This document shows positions 54,342-63,554 of a stretch of 64,000 nucleotides of DNA, piece by piece (the stretch's first letter is position 1; each line of letters opens with the position of its first letter). Source of the stretch: JADCRZ01 sp037718865 (GTDB taxonomy: Bacteria > Bacteroidota > Bacteroidia > Chitinophagales > Chitinophagaceae); the NCBI GenBank assembly GCA_037718865.1, contig JBBJMP010000001.1, forward strand, positions 434,001 to 498,000. Direction: 5' to 3'. Both the position numbers and the translations under genes were made by a program. The notes beneath the pieces are model-generated. The model was not told the origin of the DNA, searched no databases, and saw nothing but the letters and a program-made list of their open reading frames with translations.

Positions 54342-54344
54342 GTA

Positions 54345-55892
54345 ATGAATTATCCTCATTTATCTGAACAGGAAAGCATTCGCCGTGATAAAAGGGAAGA
54401 ACTTGCAAAGTTGGGCATTGAAGCTTACCCTGCTTCACTCTACCCGGTGAACACCAGTTCCGCCTTTATAAAGCAGCACTACAAAGGAGAGGAAAACAAG
54501 GCAGATTTCGCCGATGTTTGCCTGGCGGGACGCATAATGAGTATCCGGGATATGGGCAAAGCCAGTTTCGCCGTAATACAGGATTCCTCCGGCAGGATTC
54601 AGTTATATATAAAGAGGGATGAGATATGTTCGGGGGAAGACAAGACGTTGTATGATAAGGTGTGGAAACACTTATTGGATATGGGTGATATCATCGGTGT
54701 GAAAGGATATGTGTTTACGACAAAAACAGGAGAAACTTCCATTCATGTTTCAAGCCTTACCGTTCTTGCCAAGTCTTTGCGGCCACTGCCTGTTGTGAAA
54801 GAAAAGGATGGGGAAACCTTCGATGAGGTAACCGACCCTGAGTACCGTTACCGCCAGCGTTATGCAGATCTTATTGTAAACCCTCAGGTAAAAGAATCAT
54901 TTATCAAGCGCACACGGCTGATCAACGCCATGCGTGGATTTTTGGACGAGCGGGGTGCCCTGGAAGTAGATACCCCGGTTTTGCAATCCATACCCGGTGG
55001 TGCGGCAGCAAGGCCATTTATTACACATCACAATGCATTGGACATGCCTTTTTATTTGCGCATTGCCAATGAACTGTATCTGAAACGCCTCATTGTCGGC
55101 GGGTTCGATTGGGTATATGAATTCAGCCGCAATTTTCGCAATGAGGGAATGGACCGGACCCATAACCCTGAATTTACCGTACTTGAATTTTACGTGGCAT
55201 ACAAAGATTATCTCTGGATGATGGATACCACCGAACAGTTGCTGGAGAAGTCAGCTATTGCCACCAATGGCAGCAGCCGGGTAAAAAGCGGAGATACAGA
55301 GATAGATTTCAAAGCTCCGTATCCGCGCATAACCATGTATGATGCCATCAGGGAGCATACCGGTATTGATATTACAGGACTGGATGAAGAAGCGCTTCGT
55401 GGCGTATGCCAGCGACTTGCTATCCATGTCGATAAAACGATGGGAAAAGGGAAACTGATTGACGAGATCTTCAGCGAAAGATGTGAACCGCATTTTATTC
55501 AACCGACATTTATCATAGACTACCCGGTGGAGATGAGCCCCTTAACCAAAAAGCACCGGAGTAAAAAAGGCCTGGTCGAACGTTTTGAGCTGCTCATCAA
55601 TGGTAAAGAAATGGCTAATGCCTATTCCGAGCTCAACGATCCGATTGAGCAACGGGAACGCTTTGAAGAACAATCCAAACTCATGGAAAGGGGTGATGAC
55701 GAAGCTATGTTTATAGATAATGACTTCCTGAGAGCCCTGGAGTATGGCATGCCTCCCACGTCAGGGATCGGCTTTGGCATTGACCGGTTGTGTATGTTAT
55801 TGACTAACCAGCCTTCTATTCAGGATGTATTGTTCTTTCCTCAGATGAGGCCGGAGCGGGTTGATTCGGAAGGTGAACAGGAGGACCGTTAA
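54345..55892 (+). CDS. lysS: Lysyl-tRNA synthetase (class II)
   Basis: This enzyme charges tRNA-Lys. The 515-residue class II synthetase starts at the ATG at 54345 (MNYPHLSEQESIRRDKREEL); an earlier open frame is only repeat and fabH antisense. The OB-fold anticodon domain includes VCLAGRIMSIRDMGKASFAV. Motif 2 is EFSRNFRNEGMDRTHNPEFT and motif 3 is PPTSGIGFGIDRLCMLL, with KRLIVGGFDWVYEF. Confidence 0.97.
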   Translation: MNYPHLSEQESIRRDKREELAKLGIEAYPASLYPVNTSSAFIKQHYKGEENKADFADVCLAGRIMSIRDMGKASFAVIQDSSGRIQLYIKRDEICSGEDKTLYDKVWKHLLDMGDIIGVKGYVFTTKTGETSIHVSSLTVLAKSLRPLPVVKEKDGETFDEVTDPEYRYRQRYADLIVNPQVKESFIKRTRLINAMRGFLDERGALEVDTPVLQSIPGGAAARPFITHHNALDMPFYLRIANELYLKRLIVGGFDWVYEFSRNFRNEGMDRTHNPEFTVLEFYVAYKDYLWMMDTTEQLLEKSAIATNGSSRVKSGDTEIDFKAPYPRITMYDAIREHTGIDITGLDEEALRGVCQRLAIHVDKTMGKGKLIDEIFSERCEPHFIQPTFIIDYPVEMSPLTKKHRSKKGLVERFELLINGKEMANAYSELNDPIEQRERFEEQSKLMERGDDEAMFIDNDFLRALEYGMPPTSGIGFGIDRLCMLLTNQPSIQDVLFFPQMRPERVDSEGEQEDR

Positions 55893-55916
55893 CCAGAACC
55901 ATACTAAAACAACCTC

Positions 55917-56897
55917 ATGAAATCAATCAACTGGGGAACTATCGGCTGCGGAGATGTAACAGAGGTAAAAAGCGGCCCTGCTTTTAACAAGGTCAACAAC
56001 TCCCGCTTAGCAGCCGTAATGCGCAGGGATGCTGCAAGGGCAAAAGATTATGCTGACAGGCATTCTGTCCCCAAATGGTATACCGATGCCCATCATTTAA
56101 TTGCAGACCCAGAAATCAATGCCGTTTATGTTGCCACTCCTCCTGCCTTTCATGAACAATTTACTATTGCAGCCTTACGCGCGGGCAAGCCTGTTTACGT
56201 AGAAAAGCCATTAGCCCTTAACGAAGCTGGTTGTATAAACATAGCTAAAGCTGCCAAAGAATACAACATTAAACTTTCGGTGGCTCATTACCGGCGTGCC
56301 TTACCCTTATTTACGAAGGTCAGGGAAATGCTGGAGGCAAAAATTATTGGAGACATCCGTTTTGTTAATCTCCAGATATGGCAACCGGCTGAATCCGATA
56401 TCATTGTTAAAACAGATTCCAACTGGAGAGTGGATCCTTCGCTGTCGGGGGGAGGTTTGTTCCACGATCTCGCGCCCCATCAATTGGACCTGATGCTGTA
56501 CTATTTTGGAAAGGTTGACACTTTTTCGGGCTTTTCTGCAAACCAGGCGGGCCTGTACAAGGCGGATGACATTGTATCAGGCGAAATGCGCTTTGAGAAC
56601 GGCGTATTCTTTAAAGGTTTATGGTGTTTCTCAGTAGCTCCGCCAGCAGCAAGGGATAATTGCGAGATTGTGGGATCTGAGGGAATGATACGTTTTTCAT
56701 TTTTTGGAACAGAGTATAGCGTAAGCATAAAAGGTAAAGAAGAAAAATTCCGCGTTGAGAACCCGCCTCATGTACAACAACCCATGATTGCACAGGTAGT
56801 AAAATATTTTTTGGGCCAGGGCCCGAATCCATGTTCGGCGGAAGAAGCGACTGAAGTAATGCGGATCATGGATAGGTTTACAGCAAGTGCAAAATAA
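55917..56897 (+). CDS. Gfo/Idh/MocA-family oxidoreductase
   Basis: This 326-residue NAD(P)-dependent sugar or cyclitol oxidoreductase has the Rossmann start WGTIGCGDVTEVKSGPAF, VYVATPPAFHEQF, the catalytic Lys in VYVEKPLALNE, and the substrate His segment GGLFHDLAPHQLDLM. The C-terminal domain is complete. It lies 24 bp after lysS on the same strand. The substrate is unknown. Confidence 0.92.
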   Translation: MKSINWGTIGCGDVTEVKSGPAFNKVNNSRLAAVMRRDAARAKDYADRHSVPKWYTDAHHLIADPEINAVYVATPPAFHEQFTIAALRAGKPVYVEKPLALNEAGCINIAKAAKEYNIKLSVAHYRRALPLFTKVREMLEAKIIGDIRFVNLQIWQPAESDIIVKTDSNWRVDPSLSGGGLFHDLAPHQLDLMLYYFGKVDTFSGFSANQAGLYKADDIVSGEMRFENGVFFKGLWCFSVAPPAARDNCEIVGSEGMIRFSFFGTEYSVSIKGKEEKFRVENPPHVQQPMIAQVVKYFLGQGPNPCSAEEATEVMRIMDRFTASAK

Positions 56898-56914
56898 TAC
56901 TCAGGCAATTTCTT

Positions 56915-56971
56915 AATCTGCGAATCTGCGGCTTTTCATTGTTCAAGAATCTTGCCGCAGATTCGCAAATT
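56915..56971. repeat. Palindromic element PE, copy C
   Basis: AATCTGCGAATCTGCGGC (56915-56932) pairs with GCCGCAGATTCGCAAATT (56954-56971) around a 21-nt loop, between convergent genes. Confidence 0.8.
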
Positions 56972-56983
56972 GACTAAGCAGGA

Positions 56984-57799
56984 TTATACGAACAGGTCGT
57001 TCATTAATTTTTGCTGGGGGTTAACTGCGTATCTCAAGAAATCGGTTACACCTTCCTGCCTTAACACCTCTTCATCAATAAAAAAATTACCGGTGCATGT
57101 TTCAGAAGGTCTTTGCAAAATAGTGAAGGCAGCATCAGCAACAATTTCCGGCGTCCGGCTCCGCTGGATAAGAAAGTCTCCGCCTAAGATGTTCTGCACC
57201 GCAGCTGTTGCAATGGTGGTTCGCGGCCATAACGCATTAGCTGCAATCTTATCCTTACGCAGTTCTTCCGCCAACCCTAAAATAATCATGCTCATGCCGA
57301 ACTTACTCATTGTGTATGCCAGGTGAGGGGCAAACCAGCGGGCGTCCATTTGTAAAGGAGGCGACAGGTTTAGAATGTGCGGATTAGTGGCCTTTCTTAA
57401 ATGAGGGATGCAGGCTTTGCTCATGAGGAAACTGCCGCGGACATTAATGCCGTGCATGAGGTCATAACGTTTGGCTTCTGTCTGTTCTGTTGGAGATAGG
57501 TTAATTGCACTCGCATTGTTTATCAGAATATCAATCCCACCGAAGGTATCGATCGTTGTTGTTACCGCTTCGTTTATGCTTTCTTCAAACCTGATATCTA
57601 CCTGTAAAGGAAGCGGATTCCCTCCTGCATCGGAAATTTCTTTTGCAGCAGTGAAAATGGTGCCTTCCAGCTTTGGCGTAGGATTTATCGTTTTTGCAGC
57701 GATTACAATATTAGCGCCCTCTCTAGCCAACCGAAGACCAATTGCTTTGCCAATGCCTCTGCTGGCACCTGTAATAAATACAGTTTTATTTTTAAACAT
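56984..57799 (-). CDS. SDR family oxidoreductase (HSDL2-like)
   Basis: This 271-residue short-chain dehydrogenase has the cofactor motif TGASRGIGKAIGLRL, LINNASAINL, and the catalytic YxxxK in AYTMSKFGMSM. The end of the fold (ALWPRTTIATAAVQN, then GNFFIDEEVLRQEG) matches the hydroxysteroid dehydrogenase-like 2 group, which is often linked to lipid metabolism. The substrate is unknown. Confidence 0.92.
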   Translation of the reverse strand: MFKNKTVFITGASRGIGKAIGLRLAREGANIVIAAKTINPTPKLEGTIFTAAKEISDAGGNPLPLQVDIRFEESINEAVTTTIDTFGGIDILINNASAINLSPTEQTEAKRYDLMHGINVRGSFLMSKACIPHLRKATNPHILNLSPPLQMDARWFAPHLAYTMSKFGMSMIILGLAEELRKDKIAANALWPRTTIATAAVQNILGGDFLIQRSRTPEIVADAAFTILQRPSETCTGNFFIDEEVLRQEGVTDFLRYAVNPQQKLMNDLFV

Positions 57800-58270
57800 A
57801 GATCAAGTTAACAAATGTGCGCAATTTAAACGAATGATAGTTAATACGGCATAATAAACGGGGACAAATACCTCATGATTACCGTACACATACTAAAATA
57901 CCCGTAAATGCCGAAGGCTGAAAATGTAGCATAAATGCTATTGCAGGACTATTCATCTATGCCTACTTTTGAGGAGTGTTAGTTGATCTATATGGAGATG
58001 ATGCCAGTATCCAAAAAACCTAATCCTATATTTCTCAATGACGCAAATTAAAATCCAAATCCAGGATCCAATATCCAATGTTTGACAAACCTAATTTGTA
58101 CCTAAATGATGGCCAGAGATTGAAGTTAAGGCTAGTACAAAATTGCTTAAGACCCCGGAGCTAAAATCTTCGGGTTTTTTTTTTTAAATTTAGATTACAC
58201 ACTTAATCATTCGGCACGGATAACAACATAGTATAACCCGTATTACCCAGCTGACGACAATAAAATATTT
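57800..58270. other. Gene-free region with repeat-like units and terminator
   Basis: There is no gene. Units like AATCCAAATCCAGGATCC (58051-58079) form another short repeat. A terminator-like hairpin lies at 58154-58185. Confidence 0.5.
58154..58185 (+). terminator. Orphan rho-independent terminator
   Basis: CCCGGAG pairs with CTTCGGG and is followed by 11 T on the plus strand, though no plus-strand gene precedes it within 1.2 kb. Confidence 0.65.
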
Positions 58271-58840
58271 CTATTGAAGTGCCTGTTCAGGAACAGGCAT
58301 TTGACCAGAGGATTTGAAGAACACCACATCGTCAAGATTTTGAGAAGCTTCCAATCCAAATAGTCCGTATATTACCGTGTTGTCTTTGCGCAGCAGGCGT
58401 ACCGGTTTATCTGTATGAAATTTTTCCGTTTGCTGATCCCACCAGAGTTCCCGGCAATGAAGCGTATCTCCCCTTATATTAAAGACTACAACACTATCCC
58501 GCAAAAAGACCTTACGTTCGTTTTCTTTGTATCTTCCATACTTTGCATTTAGCTGGCTTTCTATTCTCAGGGTGTCGTCGTAAAAATCAACATGCAACGA
58601 TCTTGGAAATTCAACATACGGAGAATCGATCTGGTACCGTTTCATGAACGGGGCCGTAAGCCTGGCCTTCACTTTGGCCTGCTGACTTAAATAGCTTTCA
58701 ATATTAGTACCTTCTTCAACAGATGCTTTTTTATCCGTAAAAGCCTTAATGTCTTTAATGTCGTTCTCACAGGCCCATAAAAAAAAGCAGCAAAAAATGA
58801 GGCTGAATGATGTTACAGAAAAGTTTTTATACGTAAACAT
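58271..58840 (-). CDS. lptC: LptC, LPS export periplasmic protein
   Basis: This 189-residue lipoprotein-type LptC (signal ending FLWAC) links the LptBFG ABC transporter to the LptA bridge for LPS export. The LptC/OstA-like fold is visible in ARLTAPFMKRYQIDSPYVEF, LHVDFYDDTLRIESQLNAKY and RELWWDQQTEKFHTDKPVRL. It is the last gene of the LON-coaX-barrel-lptC run. Confidence 0.9.
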   Translation of the reverse strand: MFTYKNFSVTSFSLIFCCFFLWACENDIKDIKAFTDKKASVEEGTNIESYLSQQAKVKARLTAPFMKRYQIDSPYVEFPRSLHVDFYDDTLRIESQLNAKYGRYKENERKVFLRDSVVVFNIRGDTLHCRELWWDQQTEKFHTDKPVRLLRKDNTVIYGLFGLEASQNLDDVVFFKSSGQMPVPEQALQ

Positions 58841-58914
58841 TGGTGTTGTGTAAAAAAAATCTTGTCCCGCGAGTTAAAAGGTCTCTTAGGTAGCAGAGCT
58901 GTTAGACTCAAGAA

Positions 58915-58937
58915 CAACTTTAAACCTTAAACCTTAG
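58915..58937. repeat. TTTAAAG-type repeat arm
   Basis: CAACTTTAAACCTTAAACCTTAG lies between lptC and the barrel gene. It shares the family with 5177-5260 and 23465-23549, and overlaps the stop codon region of the barrel gene. Confidence 0.5.
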
Positions 58938-60274
58938 TTATACTTGCGTTTTACAAACCAAAGATCGCTCAGGGTAAAACCAAGTGAAATACGAAACAGG
59001 TTTTCACTTAATGAATTACTGGTGTTACCCCTCTTTCCGTATTCAATACCGAGGTTAATGGAAGTGTACTGGTTCGTATAAGGATTTTTACGCATTGGAA
59101 ATCCGGCGCCTACCGAAAAGCCGTATTGAGGTAATTCTTTCCCCGGGTATATGTAATCAGGACCAAAATTAAATCCCGCTCTGTAGGCCACCAGGCCCCA
59201 GTAACTTTTTGCGTTATACAGGTTTGGTGTTACCTGACCCCCTATTTTAAGCATCCAGCTGTTTCTGACCGAAGGATCTTTTTCTCCGAAAAATCGATAA
59301 TCATCCCAGGAAGAAGTGGTGTAGTCAACGCCAATCTGCCATTTATCCAATTTTTCAATCATGAAACCCGCTCCTATGGTTGAAGGATATTCGAGTTTAC
59401 CTTTTATATTATTTTGACCGTACACACTGTCAATTTTAAACACACCCCCATTCGCATCGTAGTTAAAGGTTTCGGCCTGAAAGTCTTTGCTTGCATTAAA
59501 CTTCTGGCGGGTGTTACCATAAGCCCCCAAATGCAAAGTGGTTGTTTTATTCAGTTCTGCCCGGTATTGGGCGCCCATCTCTATAAATATGCCATTGAAG
59601 GTAGTCTTGGTTTGGTGATTTGATTTATAATACACAACGCCCGTTGAATCCGGTATAAGCGTTTTACGGGTGCTGTAGTCTTTGGAACCAAAAAGGTATC
59701 CGGCGTTCAAACCTATAGACAAATTCTTAAATGATTTGCCCAAACCTGTGTATACCTGATAAGAGCCACCCGTACCTTCATATAAACTGGATATACTGTC
59801 AATGCCTGTAATGCGACGATCCTGCTGAATCTTGTAATTGATTCTGGTTACCGGACGCAACCCGAAAATTAAACCCAGCCCGTTTTTTCTGCTTAATGGC
59901 ACCCCTAACTGCACATATGAAATGATCGCACTGGCAGCACTAAATTTTTTAGCCTGCTCTGCGGAACGCAGGGTTCTGCTATCTACTTCAAAACCCAGGT
60001 CAAAAGACGTAATGCGAATCTTGGAATAAGAGGCAGGGTTTAGAAAATTAATGGATTGAGATCGGGGATACCTGTCCTTGAGGTCAAATCGCTTGTCATA
60101 ATCAACAAAAGCGGCAGCTATGCCCCCCATACTGCGGTTAATAATCGAGGATGAAGGTACAAGATTACCAAGGCCATATCGCGAATAAGGAGAATTTTCC
60201 TGGGCTGCAGCTGTTACCGAAATACATGATAATAAGATAGTTAGCAGCTTAATTGTTACACTCACTGATCGCAT
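58934..60274 (-). CDS. Outer-membrane barrel protein (FadL/OmpP1-like), conserved near coaX-lptC
   Basis: This 446-residue exported protein has a signal peptide (1-24, ending TAAAQ) and opens ENSPYSRYGLGNLVPSSSII, as in FadL-like barrels of Bacteroidota. It ends FRISLGFTLSDLWFVKRKYN in beta strands. It may transport hydrophobic compounds. Its first codons overlap the end of coaX by 26 bp, indicating one operon. Confidence 0.82.
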   Translation of the reverse strand: MRSVSVTIKLLTILLSCISVTAAAQENSPYSRYGLGNLVPSSSIINRSMGGIAAAFVDYDKRFDLKDRYPRSQSINFLNPASYSKIRITSFDLGFEVDSRTLRSAEQAKKFSAASAIISYVQLGVPLSRKNGLGLIFGLRPVTRINYKIQQDRRITGIDSISSLYEGTGGSYQVYTGLGKSFKNLSIGLNAGYLFGSKDYSTRKTLIPDSTGVVYYKSNHQTKTTFNGIFIEMGAQYRAELNKTTTLHLGAYGNTRQKFNASKDFQAETFNYDANGGVFKIDSVYGQNNIKGKLEYPSTIGAGFMIEKLDKWQIGVDYTTSSWDDYRFFGEKDPSVRNSWMLKIGGQVTPNLYNAKSYWGLVAYRAGFNFGPDYIYPGKELPQYGFSVGAGFPMRKNPYTNQYTSINLGIEYGKRGNTSNSLSENLFRISLGFTLSDLWFVKRKYN

Positions 60275-60971
60275 ATAGGCCTTTAAATATTAAATTAGGG
60301 TCTGCAAATATCTGTTTTTTAACATGCGGCACAAAATAGCCCGAATTACCCCCGGTTAAAAGCACGTTAAAGTTCCCATACCTTTCCGCATAGGCATCAA
60401 TGAAACCTTCTATTTCTTTAGCCATTCCCAAAATAACGCCGCTCAAGATATTTGTAGCAGTGTCGTATCCTATTAAAGGAAAATTCCAGGTTTCCTTTAT
60501 GAGGGGAAGTTTAGCCGTAAATGTTTGCAGGGATTTGAACCGCATATCCATTCCCGGCGAAATGCCGCCACCCAAAAACGCGTTATACTTATTTACAAAA
60601 TTATAGGTGATGCAAGTTCCAAGTCCGATGGCCAGGTTGTTCTTTCCCGGGAACAGGTTTACGGCTGCTGCAACCAATGCCAGGCGGTCGGCTCCTATCG
60701 TATCCGGTTTGCCTACAGGGGTAGTAAAAGGCAGGTGGGTTAGATGGGAGAGCTTGTGAAACTTCATTTTTTCGTTCAGCAGGTCCTCCAGGGAAGGGTT
60801 ATGATCAATAACAGAAGAAAGGATGGCTTTATCAGGCCGGTGCATATTTATGACTGCTTCAAGTGTAACCGTATCATCATTTTCCAAAACTGCTTCCAGC
60901 ATTAGCTGCCCGCCTTTAAACACTGCATACTTAAGCCTGGTATTTCCAAAATCAAAACAAATGGTGGTCAA
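60249..60971 (-). CDS. coaX: Type III pantothenate kinase
   Basis: This enzyme catalyses the first step of CoA synthesis. The 240-residue CoaX has the ATP motif TTICFDFGNTRLKYAVF, TPVGKPDTIGADRLALVAAA, LAIGLGTCITYNFVN and GGGISPGMDMRFKSL. The start is inferred as TTG at 60971, since CoaX proteins begin right at this segment and no ATG is available; the open frame continues upstream to 61076 without family similarity. The stop overlaps the next gene. Confidence 0.93.
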   Translation of the reverse strand: MTTICFDFGNTRLKYAVFKGGQLMLEAVLENDDTVTLEAVINMHRPDKAILSSVIDHNPSLEDLLNEKMKFHKLSHLTHLPFTTPVGKPDTIGADRLALVAAAVNLFPGKNNLAIGLGTCITYNFVNKYNAFLGGGISPGMDMRFKSLQTFTAKLPLIKETWNFPLIGYDTATNILSGVILGMAKEIEGFIDAYAERYGNFNVLLTGGNSGYFVPHVKKQIFADPNLIFKGLYAISECNN

Positions 60972-61065
60972 GGTGAAAAATTTAGATTTATATATTGGTA
61001 TCAAGGTTGCTGCTAAGGGGCTGTCCAACTTTCGTTTCTGACGGTTGAAAGCTGTAGCTACATTT

Positions 61066-61710
61066 TTACAACTCAAACCCTGAAGAAGAAAGATTTTTAA
61101 AATGACCGTTAAGCTGCACTTTTTTCTTTAGTATTTCCATTTCGACCAAAACGGGCAACACCTTGGCCAGGTGTCTTTTGAGGTATTCCTGCCTTTGTGC
61201 TTCCTGTAAAAGGCCAAGCAATTCATATTCCTGTTCAAGTGAAAGCCCTGCATGATGTGCAATATCATAAGCGTTAAGCAGCTCATCTGCTTTACTAAAA
61301 TTTTTATTTACATTCAGTAAGCGGTGCAATTCACGTACGCCGTTAAGCAGTTTTTGCATCAGGGTCTTTTTTCCGGAGTCCTCCCGGTTATGGGGATATT
61401 CTACAATGGCACCGCTGTATAGTTTATCAGGTACTTCCTTTATTAGTTCAAGAATCCGGAACACTTTCTGTCCCTTGGTTTTAATATCCAATTCCCCGTT
61501 TTCATATGTTGTGGTCACCTCAACGATATCTACCAGGGTGCCTAATTCATTAAGATGGTTTTTTATAACGATAGGTATACCAAACGGTTTTCCGGAGGCA
61601 GAGCATTCACTAATGAGCTGTTTATACCTCGGTTCAAAGATATGAAGATTCAGTTCTTCACCAGGGTAGATCACCACGCTCAATGGAAATATAGGTATGA
61701 AATTGATCAT
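61066..61710 (-). CDS. LON substrate-binding domain protein
   Basis: This 214-residue protein carries the Lon N-terminal (LAN) domain alone: MINFIPIFPLSVVIYPGEEL and HIFEPRYKQLISEC, without AAA+ or protease domains. The start is the ATG at 61710; an earlier start at 61785 adds unlike residues. It may recognise protein substrates. It is upstream of coaX on the same strand. Confidence 0.88.
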   Translation of the reverse strand: MINFIPIFPLSVVIYPGEELNLHIFEPRYKQLISECSASGKPFGIPIVIKNHLNELGTLVDIVEVTTTYENGELDIKTKGQKVFRILELIKEVPDKLYSGAIVEYPHNREDSGKKTLMQKLLNGVRELHRLLNVNKNFSKADELLNAYDIAHHAGLSLEQEYELLGLLQEAQRQEYLKRHLAKVLPVLVEMEILKKKVQLNGHFKNLSSSGFEL

Positions 61711-61792
61711 TGTACTATTAATTATCCCTGCAATATTATGATAGGTTATTAAACTAATGATACACAAACGACCGGTCAGCATCATTAGCTAA

Positions 61793-62572
61793 TTATTCCT
61801 GATCAAAAAAATTCGGTTCCGCTATAAATGTTTTAAGCTGACCGTTCATGATAGTATATGACATTACATTCCCGGCGTTGAAAGCGACCGGTGTCTGAAT
61901 CGTAAGCAGCTTTCCGGCAGCTTCAAACGTTAAGGCATAAGCGTGCGTGCAACCGGGATAGCCGGCTGTTCGCAGATGTGGTGAATACATAACTGGCAAC
62001 AGGTTATTCGCGATGACGCGGTTCGGTCTCTTTAATCCCAGAGTGCTAAACATCCGGTAAAAAAAATGTCTTAACTTAATGGCCAGTGTTATTTCTTTAC
62101 GTTTAATGCTCCCCAGGTAAATGAGGTCCCAGTTTTCGGGTAATTCACCGAGTGTTTCGGGCAACTGCAACAGGTTTTCACGCAATGGAACCACATCGTC
62201 TTCAAACACCAGTACGCGCTGAAAATGGTTGCTCAAAATATGCTGGTACAAGGCACGGTGAGACAAAGAACAGGCTATGTGCCCTAATATTATTCCTTTA
62301 CTCTGCCGGCTAAGCTTAAGTGCGCGGCTATTGTGATAAAGACCCTGTTGTTCCAGTTTAGCCAAATTTAAATTCTCCTTATCCACACCCATAAAAAATT
62401 CATAGGGTAACGGCTCTAAAATTATCCCGACTTTTTTCTGGCGATCCTTTGCCCGTTCTATTGACACAACAAATATTTTATCAAAATAATTACCAATAAA
62501 ATCAGCAACTGTAATGTCTATTATCAATTTTTTTATTTTATGGCGTTCAGCGAAATTACAATTAGCTTGCAA
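61793..62572 (-). CDS. Glycosyltransferase family 25 (LPS biosynthesis type)
   Basis: This 259-residue GT25 enzyme shows DKIFVVSIERAKDRQKKV, GILGHIACSLSHRALYQ-like sequence (ILGHIACSLSHRALYQHIL), the DxD-type FEDDVVP, and LIYLGSI. Such enzymes add galactose or glucose to LPS core or oligosaccharide. It lies divergent from the GT2 pair at 62781, in what appears to be a cell-surface glycan locus. Confidence 0.92.
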   Translation of the reverse strand: MQANCNFAERHKIKKLIIDITVADFIGNYFDKIFVVSIERAKDRQKKVGIILEPLPYEFFMGVDKENLNLAKLEQQGLYHNSRALKLSRQSKGIILGHIACSLSHRALYQHILSNHFQRVLVFEDDVVPLRENLLQLPETLGELPENWDLIYLGSIKRKEITLAIKLRHFFYRMFSTLGLKRPNRVIANNLLPVMYSPHLRTAGYPGCTHAYALTFEAAGKLLTIQTPVAFNAGNVMSYTIMNGQLKTFIAEPNFFDQE

Positions 62573-62661
62573 ATGGAAAAAGTTTAACCTGTAAGGAAGA
62601 CAATAGTGTAATTACTAACAGCGTGCTGCGTGCTGATTGAACGGACAGGTGATCGCTTATC

Positions 62662-62705
62662 ATCTGCGAATCTGCGGCAACCGATGCGCCGCAGATTCGC
62701 AGATT
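62662..62705. repeat. Palindromic element PE, copy D
   Basis: ATCTGCGAATCTGCGGC (62662-62678) pairs with GCCGCAGATTCGCAGAT (62688-62704) around a 9-nt loop, between divergent GT25 and GT2 genes. Confidence 0.8.
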
Positions 62706-62780
62706 GTACGAATAAGATTGACATGATTGAAATAGGTCATCTTTTAATGCCAGAACCTATTAATGGTATAAATTTCCCAT

Positions 62781-63554
62781 ATGCATTCAATCAGCGCTGT
62801 CATCATTACCAAAAATGAAGAACGAAATATACGGCGTTGCCTGGAGTCACTAATACATGTTGCAGATGAAATAATTGTGGTTGATGATTTTTCAGCAGAT
62901 GGAACGATCTCTGTTTGCCTTGAATACGGTGTGAAGGTGATCAGCCAGAACTGGTTAGGATTTGGTGCTCAAAAAAATACAGGCAACAATGCTGCAAGTC
63001 ATGACTATATCTTATCACTGGATGCCGATGAAGCCCTGGATCAACATTTGAGAGAAGCCATAAGTAATGAAAAGGAGAGAGGCCTTCAGGGTGCTTATCG
63101 CCTATCACGCCTCAATTATTACTATGGAAAATTTATCAGGCACGGCTTAGAGTTTCCGGATGAAAAGATCCGCTTGTTTAACAGAACCCAGGCCTCCTGG
63201 CAAAGTCAATTGGTTCATGAAACACTTCAAATATCTTCTTCTGTGAACACAACCCATCTCAATGGATTTTTAAGGCATTACACCTATTACCGGTTTGAAG
63301 AGCACATTCTTAAAGCAAATAAATATACTACCCTTGCTGCGCTTCACTATTTTCGGCAAGGCAGAAAATACGCACTTTTCAAGCTTATTTTTTCTCCCGT
63401 TTTTACCTTTATCCAGGCTTACATAGTTAAGTTAGGTTTTCTGGAAGGTATTCACGGTTTCGTTCTGGCTGCAATGAATGCCAATGCGGCTTTTGTTAAA
63501 TATGTAAAATTATGGGAACTTCACCGCCACAAAGATCAGCAACATGAAGAATAG
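62781..63554 (+). CDS. Glycosyltransferase family 2 (LPS core type)
   Basis: This 257-residue GT2 enzyme resembles the WaaE/KdtX-like group. It opens ISAVIITKNEERNIRRCLES and has VDDFSADGTISV, the DxD motif LSLDADEALD, and a C-terminal part containing FIRHGLEFPDEKIRLFNRT. It probably transfers a sugar to the LPS inner core. The next GT2 gene overlaps its end by 11 bp, so the two are co-translated. Confidence 0.93.
   Translation: MHSISAVIITKNEERNIRRCLESLIHVADEIIVVDDFSADGTISVCLEYGVKVISQNWLGFGAQKNTGNNAASHDYILSLDADEALDQHLREAISNEKERGLQGAYRLSRLNYYYGKFIRHGLEFPDEKIRLFNRTQASWQSQLVHETLQISSSVNTTHLNGFLRHYTYYRFEEHILKANKYTTLAALHYFRQGRKYALFKLIFSPVFTFIQAYIVKLGFLEGIHGFVLAAMNANAAFVKYVKLWELHRHKDQQHEE

Noticed and set aside
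54099..54344. Longer lysS start
   Set aside because: The extension runs antisense through fabH and the CACATT repeat; LysS similarity begins at 54345.
60972..61076. 35-residue upstream extension of coaX
   Set aside because: It lacks family similarity and reaches back into the end of the LON-domain gene.
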